Below are positions 18,529 through 26,896 of a stretch of 64,000 nt of DNA, piece by piece (the stretch's first letter is position 1; each line of letters starts with the position of its first letter). This stretch comes from JACMLD01 sp039919885 (GTDB lineage Bacteria; Bacteroidota; Bacteroidia; Chitinophagales; Chitinophagaceae): positions 1-64,000 of the forward strand of contig JBDSEV010000058.1 of the NCBI GenBank assembly GCA_039919885.1, read 5' to 3'. Both the position numbers and the translations under genes were made by a program. The notes under the pieces were generated by a model. It was not told where the DNA came from. It saw only the letters and a list, made by a program, of their open reading frames with translations, and searched no databases.

Positions 18529-18536
18529 CAAATTTA
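18529..18536 (-). promoter_or_regulatory. -7 box of dusB
   Basis: TAAATTTG on the minus strand is an exact TAnnTTTG match, ending 17 nt before the dusB ATG. The -33 element is weak. Confidence 0.4.
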
Positions 18537-18556
18537 AAAAAATTATCCGGAAGTCT

Positions 18557-19507
18557 ATGCTAGATTATGACGAATTCAGGGGGGTCTCCCCTTCAGCAGC
18601 ATTTTTTATCCTGCTGGGATTGCTGGGCGCCGGACTGGTCATTGGCGGACTGGTAGGGCTCGGGGTTTGGGTGGCCATGACCGGACAGCCTTTTCTGTCT
18701 TTTGAAAAAGACATGCTGAATCCGCAATTTGCAAACGCGGCCCGGATGGTGCAGATGGTATCTGTTTTTATTATGTTTTTTATTCCGGCGCTTATAACTG
18801 CGCGGCTGATGAGCCGCAGCCCTTTTACTTATCTTGGATACCGGGGAGGTTTTAACGGCAAGCAGATCTTGCTCACCATTGCAATTATTATGGTTTGCCT
18901 GCCACTGGTTGGTGCGCTGGGCGAATTAAACCAGGCAATTCCACTTCCCAAATCACTGGAGACATTTTTTAAAAAACTGGAAGATAACTACAATACACAG
19001 GTGGAAGCGCTGGCAACCATGCATTCGCCCGGTGAATTTATTTATTCGCTGGTGGTGATGGCACTTTTTCCCGCGGTGTTTGAGGAAACACTTTTCCGCG
19101 GAGGCCTTCAGCAGATTCTGATTGCCTGGTTTAAAAAACCGATGGTGGCCATTGTAATCACCAGTATCATTTTCAGTGCGGTCCATTTTTCATATTACGG
19201 TTTTTTACCGCGGTTTGCGCTTGGGGTTGTACTGGGCCTGCTTTTCTATTATTCAAAAAGCCTTTGGCTTAATATGGCGGCCCATTTTATTAATAATGCG
19301 GTTGCCATCAGTTACATGTATTACCTCTACTCAAATGGTAAACCGGTGCGCGATGCCGCTACAGAAAGCGGTCCGCTCTGGATGGCATTGCCTGCGCTGC
19401 TGGTACTGGTATTGCTGCTGCGTTTTTTCCGGCAGGTGTCTTTTAAAAGGGCCGTCAACCAGATTCCGCCCATGGATGGTCCGTCATTAGAATCCACGCT
19501 TGTGTAA
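18557..19507 (+). CDS. CPBP-family intramembrane metalloprotease (CAAX protease-like)
   Basis: A 316-residue polytopic membrane protein with about seven helices. The ABI/CPBP signature is present: E176-E177-T-L-F-R-G, then the histidine of SAVHFSYYGF and the HFINN motif near the C-terminus, which together bind the catalytic metal. Clients in bacteria are mostly unknown; some members confer bacteriocin immunity or process prenylated peptides. It is followed after 24 bases by cdsA and then psd, so it may share their transcript. Confidence 0.9.
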   Translation: MLDYDEFRGVSPSAAFFILLGLLGAGLVIGGLVGLGVWVAMTGQPFLSFEKDMLNPQFANAARMVQMVSVFIMFFIPALITARLMSRSPFTYLGYRGGFNGKQILLTIAIIMVCLPLVGALGELNQAIPLPKSLETFFKKLEDNYNTQVEALATMHSPGEFIYSLVVMALFPAVFEETLFRGGLQQILIAWFKKPMVAIVITSIIFSAVHFSYYGFLPRFALGVVLGLLFYYSKSLWLNMAAHFINNAVAISYMYYLYSNGKPVRDAATESGPLWMALPALLVLVLLLRFFRQVSFKRAVNQIPPMDGPSLESTLV

Positions 19508-19531
19508 TTTGCTGAGAAGTATCAATTAAAT

Positions 19532-20410
19532 ATGGCACTGAACATTGCAACATTTAAAACGAGGGCAGCCACTGCGGGGGTTTTTGTAGCTGTTATGATG
19601 ACCGGCCTGCTATGGAACTACTGGAGTTTCTTTATATTATTTTCCATCATACATTTTGGCTGCTGGGTAGAATACCATAGAATTGTTTGCCTGATCGATA
19701 ACAGGTACAGGGATATTAATCCCGTGCATCAATACGGGGTGATGCTCGCCGGCTGGTGCATCCTGCTTTATTTTACCAATGATGCATTCACTATTTTCGG
19801 ATTTCAAGTGCATGTCATTGGATGGTGTCTTGGTTTAATTGCAGTAATTGTTTTACCGCTTGCCGAACTATTACTGGCAAAACAATTTGAAGTGAAGAAC
19901 ATTGCTTACTCGGCATTCGGCTTGTTGTATATTTCGGTTTCGCTGGGTTTAATGATGGACATCCGTTCTTTTGAGATGAACATAAAAGAACACCGGGGGC
20001 CGGCTGACATGTATGGTTATGTGTTGCCGGTGGGTATATTGATAGCGGTGTGGATCAACGATACGATGGCTTACCTGGTAGGATCTTTTATTGGCAAAAC
20101 GCCTTTTTCAAAAATATCACCCAAAAAAACCTGGGAAGGTACCATTGGCGGCGGCCTGCTTTGTATTGGGTTAGTGGCAATGCTGGGTTGGTGCACCAGG
20201 TTGTACAAGGTAACAGACTGGGTGGCAATCGCCGCTATTGTAGCGGTTTTTGGGGTTATGGGCGACTTGTTTGAAAGCAAATTAAAGCGCATGGCCGGGG
20301 TAAAAGACAGTGGCAGCATCATGCCGGGGCACGGTGGTTTTTTAGACAGGTTTGATTCCCTGCTGCTTGCCACCCCCTTTGTTTGGGCCTACGTAGTTTT
20401 CTTCATGTAA
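19532..20410 (+). CDS. cdsA: Phosphatidate cytidylyltransferase (CDP-diglyceride synthase)
   Basis: A 292-residue inner membrane enzyme making CDP-diacylglycerol from phosphatidate and CTP, the branch point of phospholipid synthesis. About eight transmembrane helices. The CDS signature is at residues 250-275: ESKLKRMAGVKDSGSIMPGH followed by GGFLDRFDS, including the conserved KR, KD and HGG. It sits between the CPBP protease and psd, which acts two steps later toward phosphatidylethanolamine; the phosphatidylserine synthase gene is not here. Confidence 0.95.
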   Translation: MALNIATFKTRAATAGVFVAVMMTGLLWNYWSFFILFSIIHFGCWVEYHRIVCLIDNRYRDINPVHQYGVMLAGWCILLYFTNDAFTIFGFQVHVIGWCLGLIAVIVLPLAELLLAKQFEVKNIAYSAFGLLYISVSLGLMMDIRSFEMNIKEHRGPADMYGYVLPVGILIAVWINDTMAYLVGSFIGKTPFSKISPKKTWEGTIGGGLLCIGLVAMLGWCTRLYKVTDWVAIAAIVAVFGVMGDLFESKLKRMAGVKDSGSIMPGHGGFLDRFDSLLLATPFVWAYVVFFM

Positions 20411-20490
20411 TACTTTGCAGTTGCTCACCGGTATGGTAATAAACCGGGTAATGCGGGCAGTATTCATGCAATTTGAAACTTTCATTTACC

Positions 20491-20498
20491 TATTTTTG
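20491..20498 (+). promoter_or_regulatory. -7 box of psd
   Basis: TATTTTTG is an exact match ending 20 nt before the psd ATG. A TTG lies 15 nt upstream, shorter than the usual spacing. It may give psd its own promoter within the cdsA-psd run. Confidence 0.35.
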
Positions 20499-20518
20499 CG
20501 GTTCAATACATTAGTACA

Positions 20519-21175
20519 ATGTACATACACAAAGAGGGATATAAACCTATTGCTATTGCCGCCATTATTTTTGCCGTTGTCAATTTATTATCGTTTTATT
20601 TTATCAGCTTTAGCCTCCCCTGGCTGAGCTGGCTGATTTTTGTTGGCTTATTTGGCCTGCTGCTTTTCATTATTTCCTTTTTCAGGATACCCAACCGGCT
20701 GCTCACTAAAGATGATACCAAAGTGGTAGCGCCTGCGGATGGTAAAGTGGTGGTGATTGAAGAAATGTTTGATGATGAATATTTCAAGGATAAGCGTTTA
20801 CAGATATCCATTTTTATGAGCCCGGCCAATGTGCATGTAAACCGGAACCCGATTAGCGGAGAAGTAACCTATAACCAATACCACAAAGGAAAATACCTGG
20901 TAGCCTGGAATCCCAAATCATCTACTGAAAACGAACGGCATTCAGTGGTGATTCGTCACGCGAAAGGAGAAATATTGGTAAAACAGATTGCCGGCGCCGT
21001 TGCAAAACGAATTATCAATTACCTGCAGGTTGGTCAGAAAGTTTCGCAGACCAATGAGCTCGGTTTCATTCGGTTTGGCAGCCGCGTAGATGTATTATTA
21101 CCGGTTGGCACCCGGATAGACGTAGCGCTGGGCCAGGTGGTAGAAGGTGGTGTTACTGTATTGGCCACGCTATAG
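20519..21175 (+). CDS. psd: Phosphatidylserine decarboxylase (short bacterial type)
   Basis: A 218-residue pyruvoyl-dependent enzyme converting phosphatidylserine to phosphatidylethanolamine. Two N-terminal hydrophobic helices (about 11-28 and 33-55) anchor it. The body shows VVAPADGKVVVIEE, FMSPANVHVNRNPISG and the self-cleavage site at G187-S188 in IRFGSRVDVLLP; Ser188 would become the pyruvoyl group of the alpha chain. Length and motif match the short PSD type common in Bacteroidota. It follows cdsA. Confidence 0.95.
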   Translation: MYIHKEGYKPIAIAAIIFAVVNLLSFYFISFSLPWLSWLIFVGLFGLLLFIISFFRIPNRLLTKDDTKVVAPADGKVVVIEEMFDDEYFKDKRLQISIFMSPANVHVNRNPISGEVTYNQYHKGKYLVAWNPKSSTENERHSVVIRHAKGEILVKQIAGAVAKRIINYLQVGQKVSQTNELGFIRFGSRVDVLLPVGTRIDVALGQVVEGGVTVLATL

Positions 21176-21213
21176 CAATGCGCTGGCCGTCGGTCGTTTT
21201 AACAGCACGGGGG

Positions 21214-21244
21214 TTGCAATTTCAACGGTAAAAACATATATTTG
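21214..21244 (+). promoter_or_regulatory. Promoter of the small secreted Cys/Lys-rich protein
   Basis: TTG (21214-21216), 20 nt, TATATTTG (21237-21244): one of the best consensus promoters in the window. The ATG is 26 nt after the box. Confidence 0.65.
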
Positions 21245-21270
21245 AATACGATTCATCTAAAACTCAGTTT

Positions 21271-21429
21271 ATGAAAAAAGTATTGATGTTTGCTACTGCT
21301 GCCTTTTTATTTTCCGGTGTTGCATTTGCACACGGTGATAAAGGAAAAAATAAAGACAAAGCAAAGAAAACCTGCACAAAAGGCAGCGGCAAATGCTGCG
21401 GCAAAGAAGACAAGGCAAAAAAGAATTAA
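21271..21429 (+). CDS. Small secreted Cys/Lys-rich protein
   Basis: A 52-residue protein. A clear signal peptide (MKKVLMFATAAFLFSGVAFA) is followed by a mature part of about 32 residues rich in lysine (HGDKGKNKDKAKK) with three cysteines in the pattern C-x7-CC (TCTKGSGKCCGK). The pattern could bind metal or form a disulphide, but I do not recognise the family. It has its own strong promoter and terminator, so it is an independent, probably well-expressed unit. The coding character is supported by the signal peptide and by that framing. Confidence 0.75.
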   Translation: MKKVLMFATAAFLFSGVAFAHGDKGKNKDKAKKTCTKGSGKCCGKEDKAKKN

Positions 21430-21446
21430 TTTCTGGTATACGAAAA

Positions 21447-21476
21447 AGAACCTTCTCTTTTTGAGGAGGTTTTTTT
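21447..21476 (+). terminator. Intrinsic terminator of the small secreted protein gene
   Basis: Stem AACCTTCTC/GAGGAGGTT (one mismatched or wobble pair), a 5-nt loop and a T-run. It begins 18 bases after the stop codon. Confidence 0.75.
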
Positions 21477-21574
21477 GTGCTACAACCCGGCCATCCGTTA
21501 AAAGGAATACAACCTGGTATTGCCGGTGCGTTTTTTAGTTCGCTGTTTTCTACTGGCAAAAAAATCCGTCTGCC

Positions 21575-22276
21575 TTAAAAAATTTGCTCCAATTCTTTCA
21601 ACGAGGTTATTGTAAAGGTTGGCTGAAAAGACTGCAATGGTTTTTTTAAATGATTAACATACACCTGGTCCATGCCGGCGTTTCTTGCGCCGGCGATGTC
21701 TACGTCAATGTCATCGCCCAGCATAATACTTTCCGCTATACCGGCATTTGTTTTCTGCAGTGCATAATCAAAGATGGCTTTATGGGGCTTTAAACTGTTG
21801 CTGCCTTCTGAAGTAATCACTTCGCTAAAATAAATATCCAATCCTGCGTTCTTCAGCTTGGCATGCTGTGTTTTTTCGAAGCCGTTGGTAATCAGGTGCA
21901 GCGTATATTTTTTCTGTGTGAGATAACTTAATATTTCAATGGCATGCGGAAATAACAATTTACGCGTGGGCAATAATTCAAGGAAGATACTTCCCATTTC
22001 GCGCGCCAGTTTTTCATCACCAATTTTAAAATCCAGCAGGGTAAGCCACATCCTTTTCCAGCGCAGTTCTTCTGTTTTGATATAGCCTTTCCGGTAACGG
22101 GCCCACAGTTTCTCATTGTGTACCAGGTAGTTTTTAATAAAGCGTTCAAAATCATCCACGCCCTTTTCTTCAAGCCGCATCGTGCCGTAAAGTTCCGCCA
22201 GCGTCTGCCGGCTATTGGCTTCAAAATCCCACAAGGTATGGTCCAGATCAAAAAATAAATGTTTGTACTTGTCCAT
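21575..22276 (-). CDS. YjjG-type noncanonical pyrimidine nucleotidase (HAD family)
   Basis: A 233-residue HAD phosphatase. The nucleophile motif is FFDLDHTLWDFEANS with Asp10 and Asp12; later motifs are the Thr of LITNGFEKTQ, Lys in SLKPHKAIF and the acidic MLGDDIDVDIAGA. YjjG-like enzymes dephosphorylate nucleoside monophosphates, including modified pyrimidine nucleotides, as housecleaning. The start at 22276 (MDKYKHLFF) matches relatives; an ATG five codons upstream is possible. Divergent from the DUF2167 gene. Confidence 0.87.
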   Translation of the reverse strand: MDKYKHLFFDLDHTLWDFEANSRQTLAELYGTMRLEEKGVDDFERFIKNYLVHNEKLWARYRKGYIKTEELRWKRMWLTLLDFKIGDEKLAREMGSIFLELLPTRKLLFPHAIEILSYLTQKKYTLHLITNGFEKTQHAKLKNAGLDIYFSEVITSEGSNSLKPHKAIFDYALQKTNAGIAESIMLGDDIDVDIAGARNAGMDQVYVNHLKKPLQSFQPTFTITSLKELEQIF

Positions 22277-22336
22277 ATAGTAAAAGAACACAATTTATTT
22301 TATATCTTGTTTGCGAACCCCCTAAAAAGATCTTCC

Positions 22337-23329
22337 ATGAAAAAATTTACCCTTTTCATTACCGTATTGTTGTGCGCATCAGTGCTACTCTATGCTGGTG
22401 ACAAAGACAGCACCAAAACGACGCTTACCAGCGAACAGTTACAGCAGGCGGAGCAATTTACTGCCCTCATTAAAAGGCTGGATTCAGCCGAAAAAGCTAC
22501 GCACTACCAAACTGGTTCCGTTGCACTCAGCAATGGCGTGGCGCACCTGAATTTGCCCCCGGGGTTCAAATACATCGACGGCCGGCAGAGCCAATTTATA
22601 CTGGAAAGTCTGTGGCGCAATCCGCCCGATGCAAGCGTGCTGGGCATGATTGTGAAAGACAGTTTTCATCTTAATAATATTGAATCGGATTGGGCCTTTA
22701 TCATTACCTACGATGCGATGGGGTATGTAAAAGATGATGATGCGGATAAAATTAAATACGATGAGCTGCTGGCAGATCTTAAAAAAGGAACGGAAGAAAA
22801 CAATGCAGCACGAATTAAACTGGGGTACGATGCCATGCACCTGAAAGGCTGGGCAGCCAGTCCGTTTTACGACAAGCAAAATAAAGTGCTGCACTGGGCC
22901 AAAGAATTCAGCGGCGCTGATGCATCCGCAGACAAAGACGGTAATACCCTCAATTATGAGATCCGGGTGCTTGGCCGTAAAGGTGTATTAAGTTTGAACG
23001 CGGTGGCTACCATGGATCAGCTGGCCGCTGTAAAAAACAATATTCCGGTGGTCTTAAAAATGGCACAGTTTGACAAAGGTTACAAATACGAAGAATTTGA
23101 CTCCGGCATAGACAATGTGGCTGCATGGACAATAGGCGGACTGGTTGCAGGAAAACTGTTAGCCAAAGCCGGAATATTTGTTTTGATTCTCAAATTCTGG
23201 AAATTGATTGCACTGGGTGCAGTAGGTGCTTTTGCAGCTATTAAGCGTTTTATCAATGGCCGGAAAAAAGATGCAACACCGGCCGTGGAAGAAGTGGTAC
23301 CTGGCGATAGCAATGCAGCCGGTAGCTGA
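22337..23329 (+). CDS. DUF2167-family membrane protein
   Basis: A 330-residue exported protein with a signal peptide (1-21), the DUF2167 body from about 45 to 265 (LNLPPGFKYID, GMIVKDSF, WAFIITYDAMGYVKDDD, GWAASPFYD, YEIRVLGRKGVLSLNAV) and a C-terminal hydrophobic segment near 275-310 that anchors it, ending in a basic then acidic tail. The family is widespread but functionally uncharacterised; no enzymatic motif is recognised. It ends in its own terminator. Confidence 0.85.
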   Translation: MKKFTLFITVLLCASVLLYAGDKDSTKTTLTSEQLQQAEQFTALIKRLDSAEKATHYQTGSVALSNGVAHLNLPPGFKYIDGRQSQFILESLWRNPPDASVLGMIVKDSFHLNNIESDWAFIITYDAMGYVKDDDADKIKYDELLADLKKGTEENNAARIKLGYDAMHLKGWAASPFYDKQNKVLHWAKEFSGADASADKDGNTLNYEIRVLGRKGVLSLNAVATMDQLAAVKNNIPVVLKMAQFDKGYKYEEFDSGIDNVAAWTIGGLVAGKLLAKAGIFVLILKFWKLIALGAVGAFAAIKRFINGRKKDATPAVEEVVPGDSNAAGS

Positions 23330-23355
23330 TAACACAACAAAAAATATTTTACCAC

Positions 23356-23390
23356 GCGATCAGTATCTTTACTGGTCGCTTTTTATTTTT
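23356..23390 (+). terminator. Intrinsic terminator of the DUF2167 gene
   Basis: Stem GCGATCAGTA/TACTGGTCGC (one G-T wobble), a TCTT loop and a T-rich tail, 26 bases after the stop codon. Confidence 0.8.
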
Positions 23391-23406
23391 TATACAACCA
23401 GCTGTC

Positions 23407-24108
23407 ATGAATGTAGTTATCACGGGCGCAACTAAAGGATTTGGCAGGGCCATAGCAGAAATTTTTGCAGGCAACGGGCATAACCTGTTTATCTGCGCGC
23501 GCAATGAAGTGGATGTATACAAAACCATGGAAGCTTTTTTAACGAAATATCCGGACATAAAAATAAAAGCAAAAGCAGTGGACCTTAGCAGCACAGAACA
23601 GGCGGCGGCATTCGGGGATTGGTTGTTGTTGAATGCGGGGGATATAGATGTACTGGTAAATAATGCAGGTCGTTTTATACCCGGCAGTATCAACAATGAG
23701 GAAACAGGCAGCCTGGAGGCGATGATACAAACCAATTTGTACAGTGCGTACTATTTAACCAGGAAACTGTTGCCTGCTATGATGAAGCGCAAAAGCGGTC
23801 ATATTTTCAACATCTGCTCCATCGCTTCGTTACAAGCTTATGCCAACGGTGGTGCTTACAGTATCAGCAAATTTGCGCTGCATGGTTTTTCAAAAAACTT
23901 ACGTGAAGAACTGAAACCTTTTAATGTAAAAGTGACGTCAGTTTTCCCGGGTGCTGCCTATACCGACTCCTGGAGCGGAAGTGGTATTGATCCAAAACGC
24001 ATCATGGAAGCCAATGATATTGCCGCAATGATCTTTGCGGCCTCCCAGCTTTCTCCACAAGCCTGTGTGGAAGATATTATTCTCCGGCCCCAACTCGGCG
24101 ATTTGTAA
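23407..24108 (+). CDS. Short-chain dehydrogenase/reductase
   Basis: A 233-residue classical SDR. It has the cofactor motif TGATKGFG (residues 6-13), NNAG near 89, a serine in NICSIASLQ near 139 and the catalytic Tyr151-x3-Lys155 in YSISK. NADP preference is likely from the basic ARN segment after the second strand, but this is inference. The substrate is unknown. The ATG is only 16 bases after the upstream terminator, so it needs its own promoter; none is obvious. Confidence 0.9.
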   Translation: MNVVITGATKGFGRAIAEIFAGNGHNLFICARNEVDVYKTMEAFLTKYPDIKIKAKAVDLSSTEQAAAFGDWLLLNAGDIDVLVNNAGRFIPGSINNEETGSLEAMIQTNLYSAYYLTRKLLPAMMKRKSGHIFNICSIASLQAYANGGAYSISKFALHGFSKNLREELKPFNVKVTSVFPGAAYTDSWSGSGIDPKRIMEANDIAAMIFAASQLSPQACVEDIILRPQLGDL

Positions 24109-24231
24109 CTGACCGCTGCCGCCGCTGTGTAATATTTTAAATGAACGGAGTTCTCCGTCATTGTCTTTTTGCCACTTGCCATGCAATCGTACATTTAGCA
24201 CAATCATCACATTTTCGCCGTGGTCAAGGCT

Positions 24232-24239
24232 TATATTTG
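24232..24239 (+). promoter_or_regulatory. -7 box of the BatD gene
   Basis: TATATTTG is an exact TAnnTTTG match 32 nt before the BatD ATG at 24272. The -33 element is weak. Confidence 0.4.
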
Positions 24240-24271
24240 CATGCATTAAATGTTGCAGAAAGAATCAAACA

Positions 24272-26110
24272 ATGAGCGCCAGGAAATCTATATTCTTTAT
24301 TGGTTTGTTAATTGCCGGCTTTCTCCCTGTTGCAGCGCAGGTTAAATTTTCTACGATCATCAATGAAAAAGAAATTGGTAAAGATGAATTTTTGCAGGTG
24401 CAGTACATTGTAGAAAATGCTGCTTCTGTGGAATCGCTGACACCACCGGCCTTCAATGGATTTAAAGTGGTATCTGGTCCAATGCAGCAAACCGGGATGA
24501 GCGTAATAAACGGGGCGGTATCAAAGTATGAAGCTGTTACCTATGTCTTAAAGCCCTCGTCCACCGGCAAGTTTACCATTGCTGGTGCCAACGCGCTGGT
24601 TGATGGTAAACCCGCACGCTCCGGCAATGTTACGGTAACGATTACCAATGCCGCTCCCAAATCATCCGGTGGCGCTGGTAATCCTTTGTTCGGACTTTCC
24701 ATGCCGGAAGATGCCCCGGAAGTAGATGAAGAATACGTATTGCGTAAAGATGAAAATGCAGCTGATAAAATTAAAAACAATTTGTTTGTTAAGCTGGATG
24801 TAAGCAAGACCACCTGTTACGCCGGAGAACCCATCGTAGCCACCTATAAATTATATTCAAGGCTGAAATCAGAATCCAGGGTAACCAAACGGCCTTCACT
24901 CAGCCAGTTCAGTGTATATGACATGGTGCAGCCCGAAGCCAATAGCCCCGCGGTGGAAAACATCAACGGAAAATTATACAATGCACACATCATCCGTAAG
25001 GTGCAGCTCTACCCGTTGCAGGACGGTGTTTTTGATCTAGAGCCGGTAGAAGTAGACAACACGGTGCGGTTCCTGCGGCTGGAAGGCGGGGGAAACAAGC
25101 TTTCCATGCAGCAGTTACTGGAAGATTATATGAATGGCATCACCAATGGAAAAATGGAAGAACAGAAAGTGACGCTTGCCTCACGGCCTGTTACCATTAC
25201 AGTTAAACCGCTGCCGGAAGGAAAGCCTGCCGCTTTTGATGGTGCTGTAGGAAAGTTTACCATTGTGTCGGCAATACGGGAAACGAAGATTGCGACGGGT
25301 GAAACGGCCGTATTGCAGGTTAATTTAGCCGGCGAAGGCAACCTGCCACTGATCAATGCGCCGCATGTACCATGGCCGGCGGGTACCGAGGGATACGAGC
25401 CTGCTGTAAAAGAAAATATTGACCGGACCGTATCACCGATTAGCGGTACCAAACGCTTTGACTATTCTTTTACCGCAAAACAGGCAGGCACCATCATAAT
25501 CCCACCCATCGAATTTTGTTATTTTGATCCAACAAGCAAAACCTATAAGACCATAGCAACTGCTGCCCTTACAGCAGTTGCCAGCAAATCAGTAAAAAGA
25601 GAGCAGCAGCTGCATGCTGCTGTTAACAATACGGACAGTACGGTTGACTGGCGAAAATTTTTATGGCTTTCTCCCCTGTTTGTATTGATTGTGATGGCAC
25701 TCTTATTCAACCTTAAAAAGCATGTAGCAAAAGATAAAACAGCCGTTGCTCCCCCGGTTACAACCATGGATGCCGTACCGGAATCCAGTGCGCCACCGGA
25801 TCCTTTTGAAGGCGCCAGGTTTGCGCTGGCTGCTATAAACAGCCAACTGTTTTACAAAGAGACCGGTAAAGCAACATGGCAGATTGTATCGGAACAATTG
25901 AAGCTTACCCCCAGCCAGCTAAACAAGCCCGTAGTGGTGCGTTTGATGCAACAGGCCAATACACCGGCAGAGACAATACAGTTGCTGGAAAGCGTTTTAA
26001 ATGATTGTGAGCTTGCGTTGTATACACCGGTGCATACCGAGCACGGCATGCGGCATACCCTGGAGAAAGCGGAGCGGCTAGCGCAATTACTAACGGGCCG
26101 TAACTCCTGA
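24272..26110 (+). CDS. batD: BatD-family protein (Bacteroides aerotolerance operon type)
   Basis: A 612-residue periplasmic protein with a signal peptide (1-23), repeated beta-sandwich regions with the characteristic IGKDEFLQVQYIVENA opening, Gln-rich and Pro-rich strands, and a C-terminal transmembrane helix near 463-483 followed by a cytoplasmic helical tail. BatD is normally encoded with moxR, batA, batB, batC and batE, where the set is linked to oxygen tolerance and envelope stress. Here it is alone; MoxR and BatA-type genes lie 11 to 20 kb away. Start chosen at the signal peptide. Confidence 0.87.
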   Translation: MSARKSIFFIGLLIAGFLPVAAQVKFSTIINEKEIGKDEFLQVQYIVENAASVESLTPPAFNGFKVVSGPMQQTGMSVINGAVSKYEAVTYVLKPSSTGKFTIAGANALVDGKPARSGNVTVTITNAAPKSSGGAGNPLFGLSMPEDAPEVDEEYVLRKDENAADKIKNNLFVKLDVSKTTCYAGEPIVATYKLYSRLKSESRVTKRPSLSQFSVYDMVQPEANSPAVENINGKLYNAHIIRKVQLYPLQDGVFDLEPVEVDNTVRFLRLEGGGNKLSMQQLLEDYMNGITNGKMEEQKVTLASRPVTITVKPLPEGKPAAFDGAVGKFTIVSAIRETKIATGETAVLQVNLAGEGNLPLINAPHVPWPAGTEGYEPAVKENIDRTVSPISGTKRFDYSFTAKQAGTIIIPPIEFCYFDPTSKTYKTIATAALTAVASKSVKREQQLHAAVNNTDSTVDWRKFLWLSPLFVLIVMALLFNLKKHVAKDKTAVAPPVTTMDAVPESSAPPDPFEGARFALAAINSQLFYKETGKATWQIVSEQLKLTPSQLNKPVVVRLMQQANTPAETIQLLESVLNDCELALYTPVHTEHGMRHTLEKAERLAQLLTGRNS

Positions 26111-26190
26111 GCAGCCCGCCGTAACATGATAGCCATCAGACCTTGCACCAGCGCTCGCCTGTTCCATAGCATCAACCAGTGCAGCCGTAC

Positions 26191-26895
26191 TTATTCGCTG
26201 TATTTATACCCTACGCCCCGCACAGAATGAAAATACCTCGGATTGCGGCTGTCTTCTTCAAAATATTTACGGAAGCTGAGAATAAAATTATCGATGGTAC
26301 GCGTAGTGGGATAGACATTGTAGCCCCATACGGTTTGCAATATTTTTTCGCGGGGTACTACTTCGTTTTTATTTTCAAAAAGTAGTTTCAACAGCATGGC
26401 TTCTTTTTTACTTAACTGGATGTGCTCGCCATTTTTATTGATGGCTTCCTGTGCTTTAAAATCAACTGAATTTTTACCGAACTGGTAAACATCGCCGACC
26501 GTTTCTTTATCCAGCAGCTTTTTGTTTTTCTCTATCAGTTTTTGCACCCGCAGTAAAAGTTCTTCCAGGTTAAAGGGTTTGGTAAGGTAATCGTCGGCTC
26601 CCTTTTTCAAGCCCATTACCCTGTCTGCAGAGGTGTTTTTCGCGCTTAGTATTAAAACGGGCAACGCATTGTTTTGTATGCGGATACTTTCCAACACCTC
26701 AATACCATCCATTTCCGGCAACATGATGTCAAGAATCATCAAATCGAAATACTGGTTTTGCAAAGCCTTCAGCGCCTGCATACCATCCATAGCAGAAACT
26801 ACCTGGTAACCTTCCAGTTCAAGATTGAGCTTTAGCGCCTCGTGCAGGTTTTCCTCGTCTTCTACCAGCAAGATCACGGTTTCATTGTTACTCAT
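26191..26895 (-). CDS. OmpR/PhoB-family response regulator (RprY-like)
   Basis: A 234-residue regulator. The receiver domain has acidic residues in LLVEDEEN, the phosphoacceptor Asp56 in MILDIMLPEMDG and Lys106 in LTKPFN. The C-terminal winged helix (about 130-234) has VVPREKILQTVWGYNVYPTTRTIDNF and the final FHSVRGVGYKYS. It is encoded immediately after its sensor kinase with one base between them. The overall form matches RprY of Bacteroides; the regulon is not visible here. Confidence 0.93.
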   Translation of the reverse strand: MSNNETVILLVEDEENLHEALKLNLELEGYQVVSAMDGMQALKALQNQYFDLMILDIMLPEMDGIEVLESIRIQNNALPVLILSAKNTSADRVMGLKKGADDYLTKPFNLEELLLRVQKLIEKNKKLLDKETVGDVYQFGKNSVDFKAQEAINKNGEHIQLSKKEAMLLKLLFENKNEVVPREKILQTVWGYNVYPTTRTIDNFILSFRKYFEEDSRNPRYFHSVRGVGYKYSE

Positions 26896-26896
26896 A

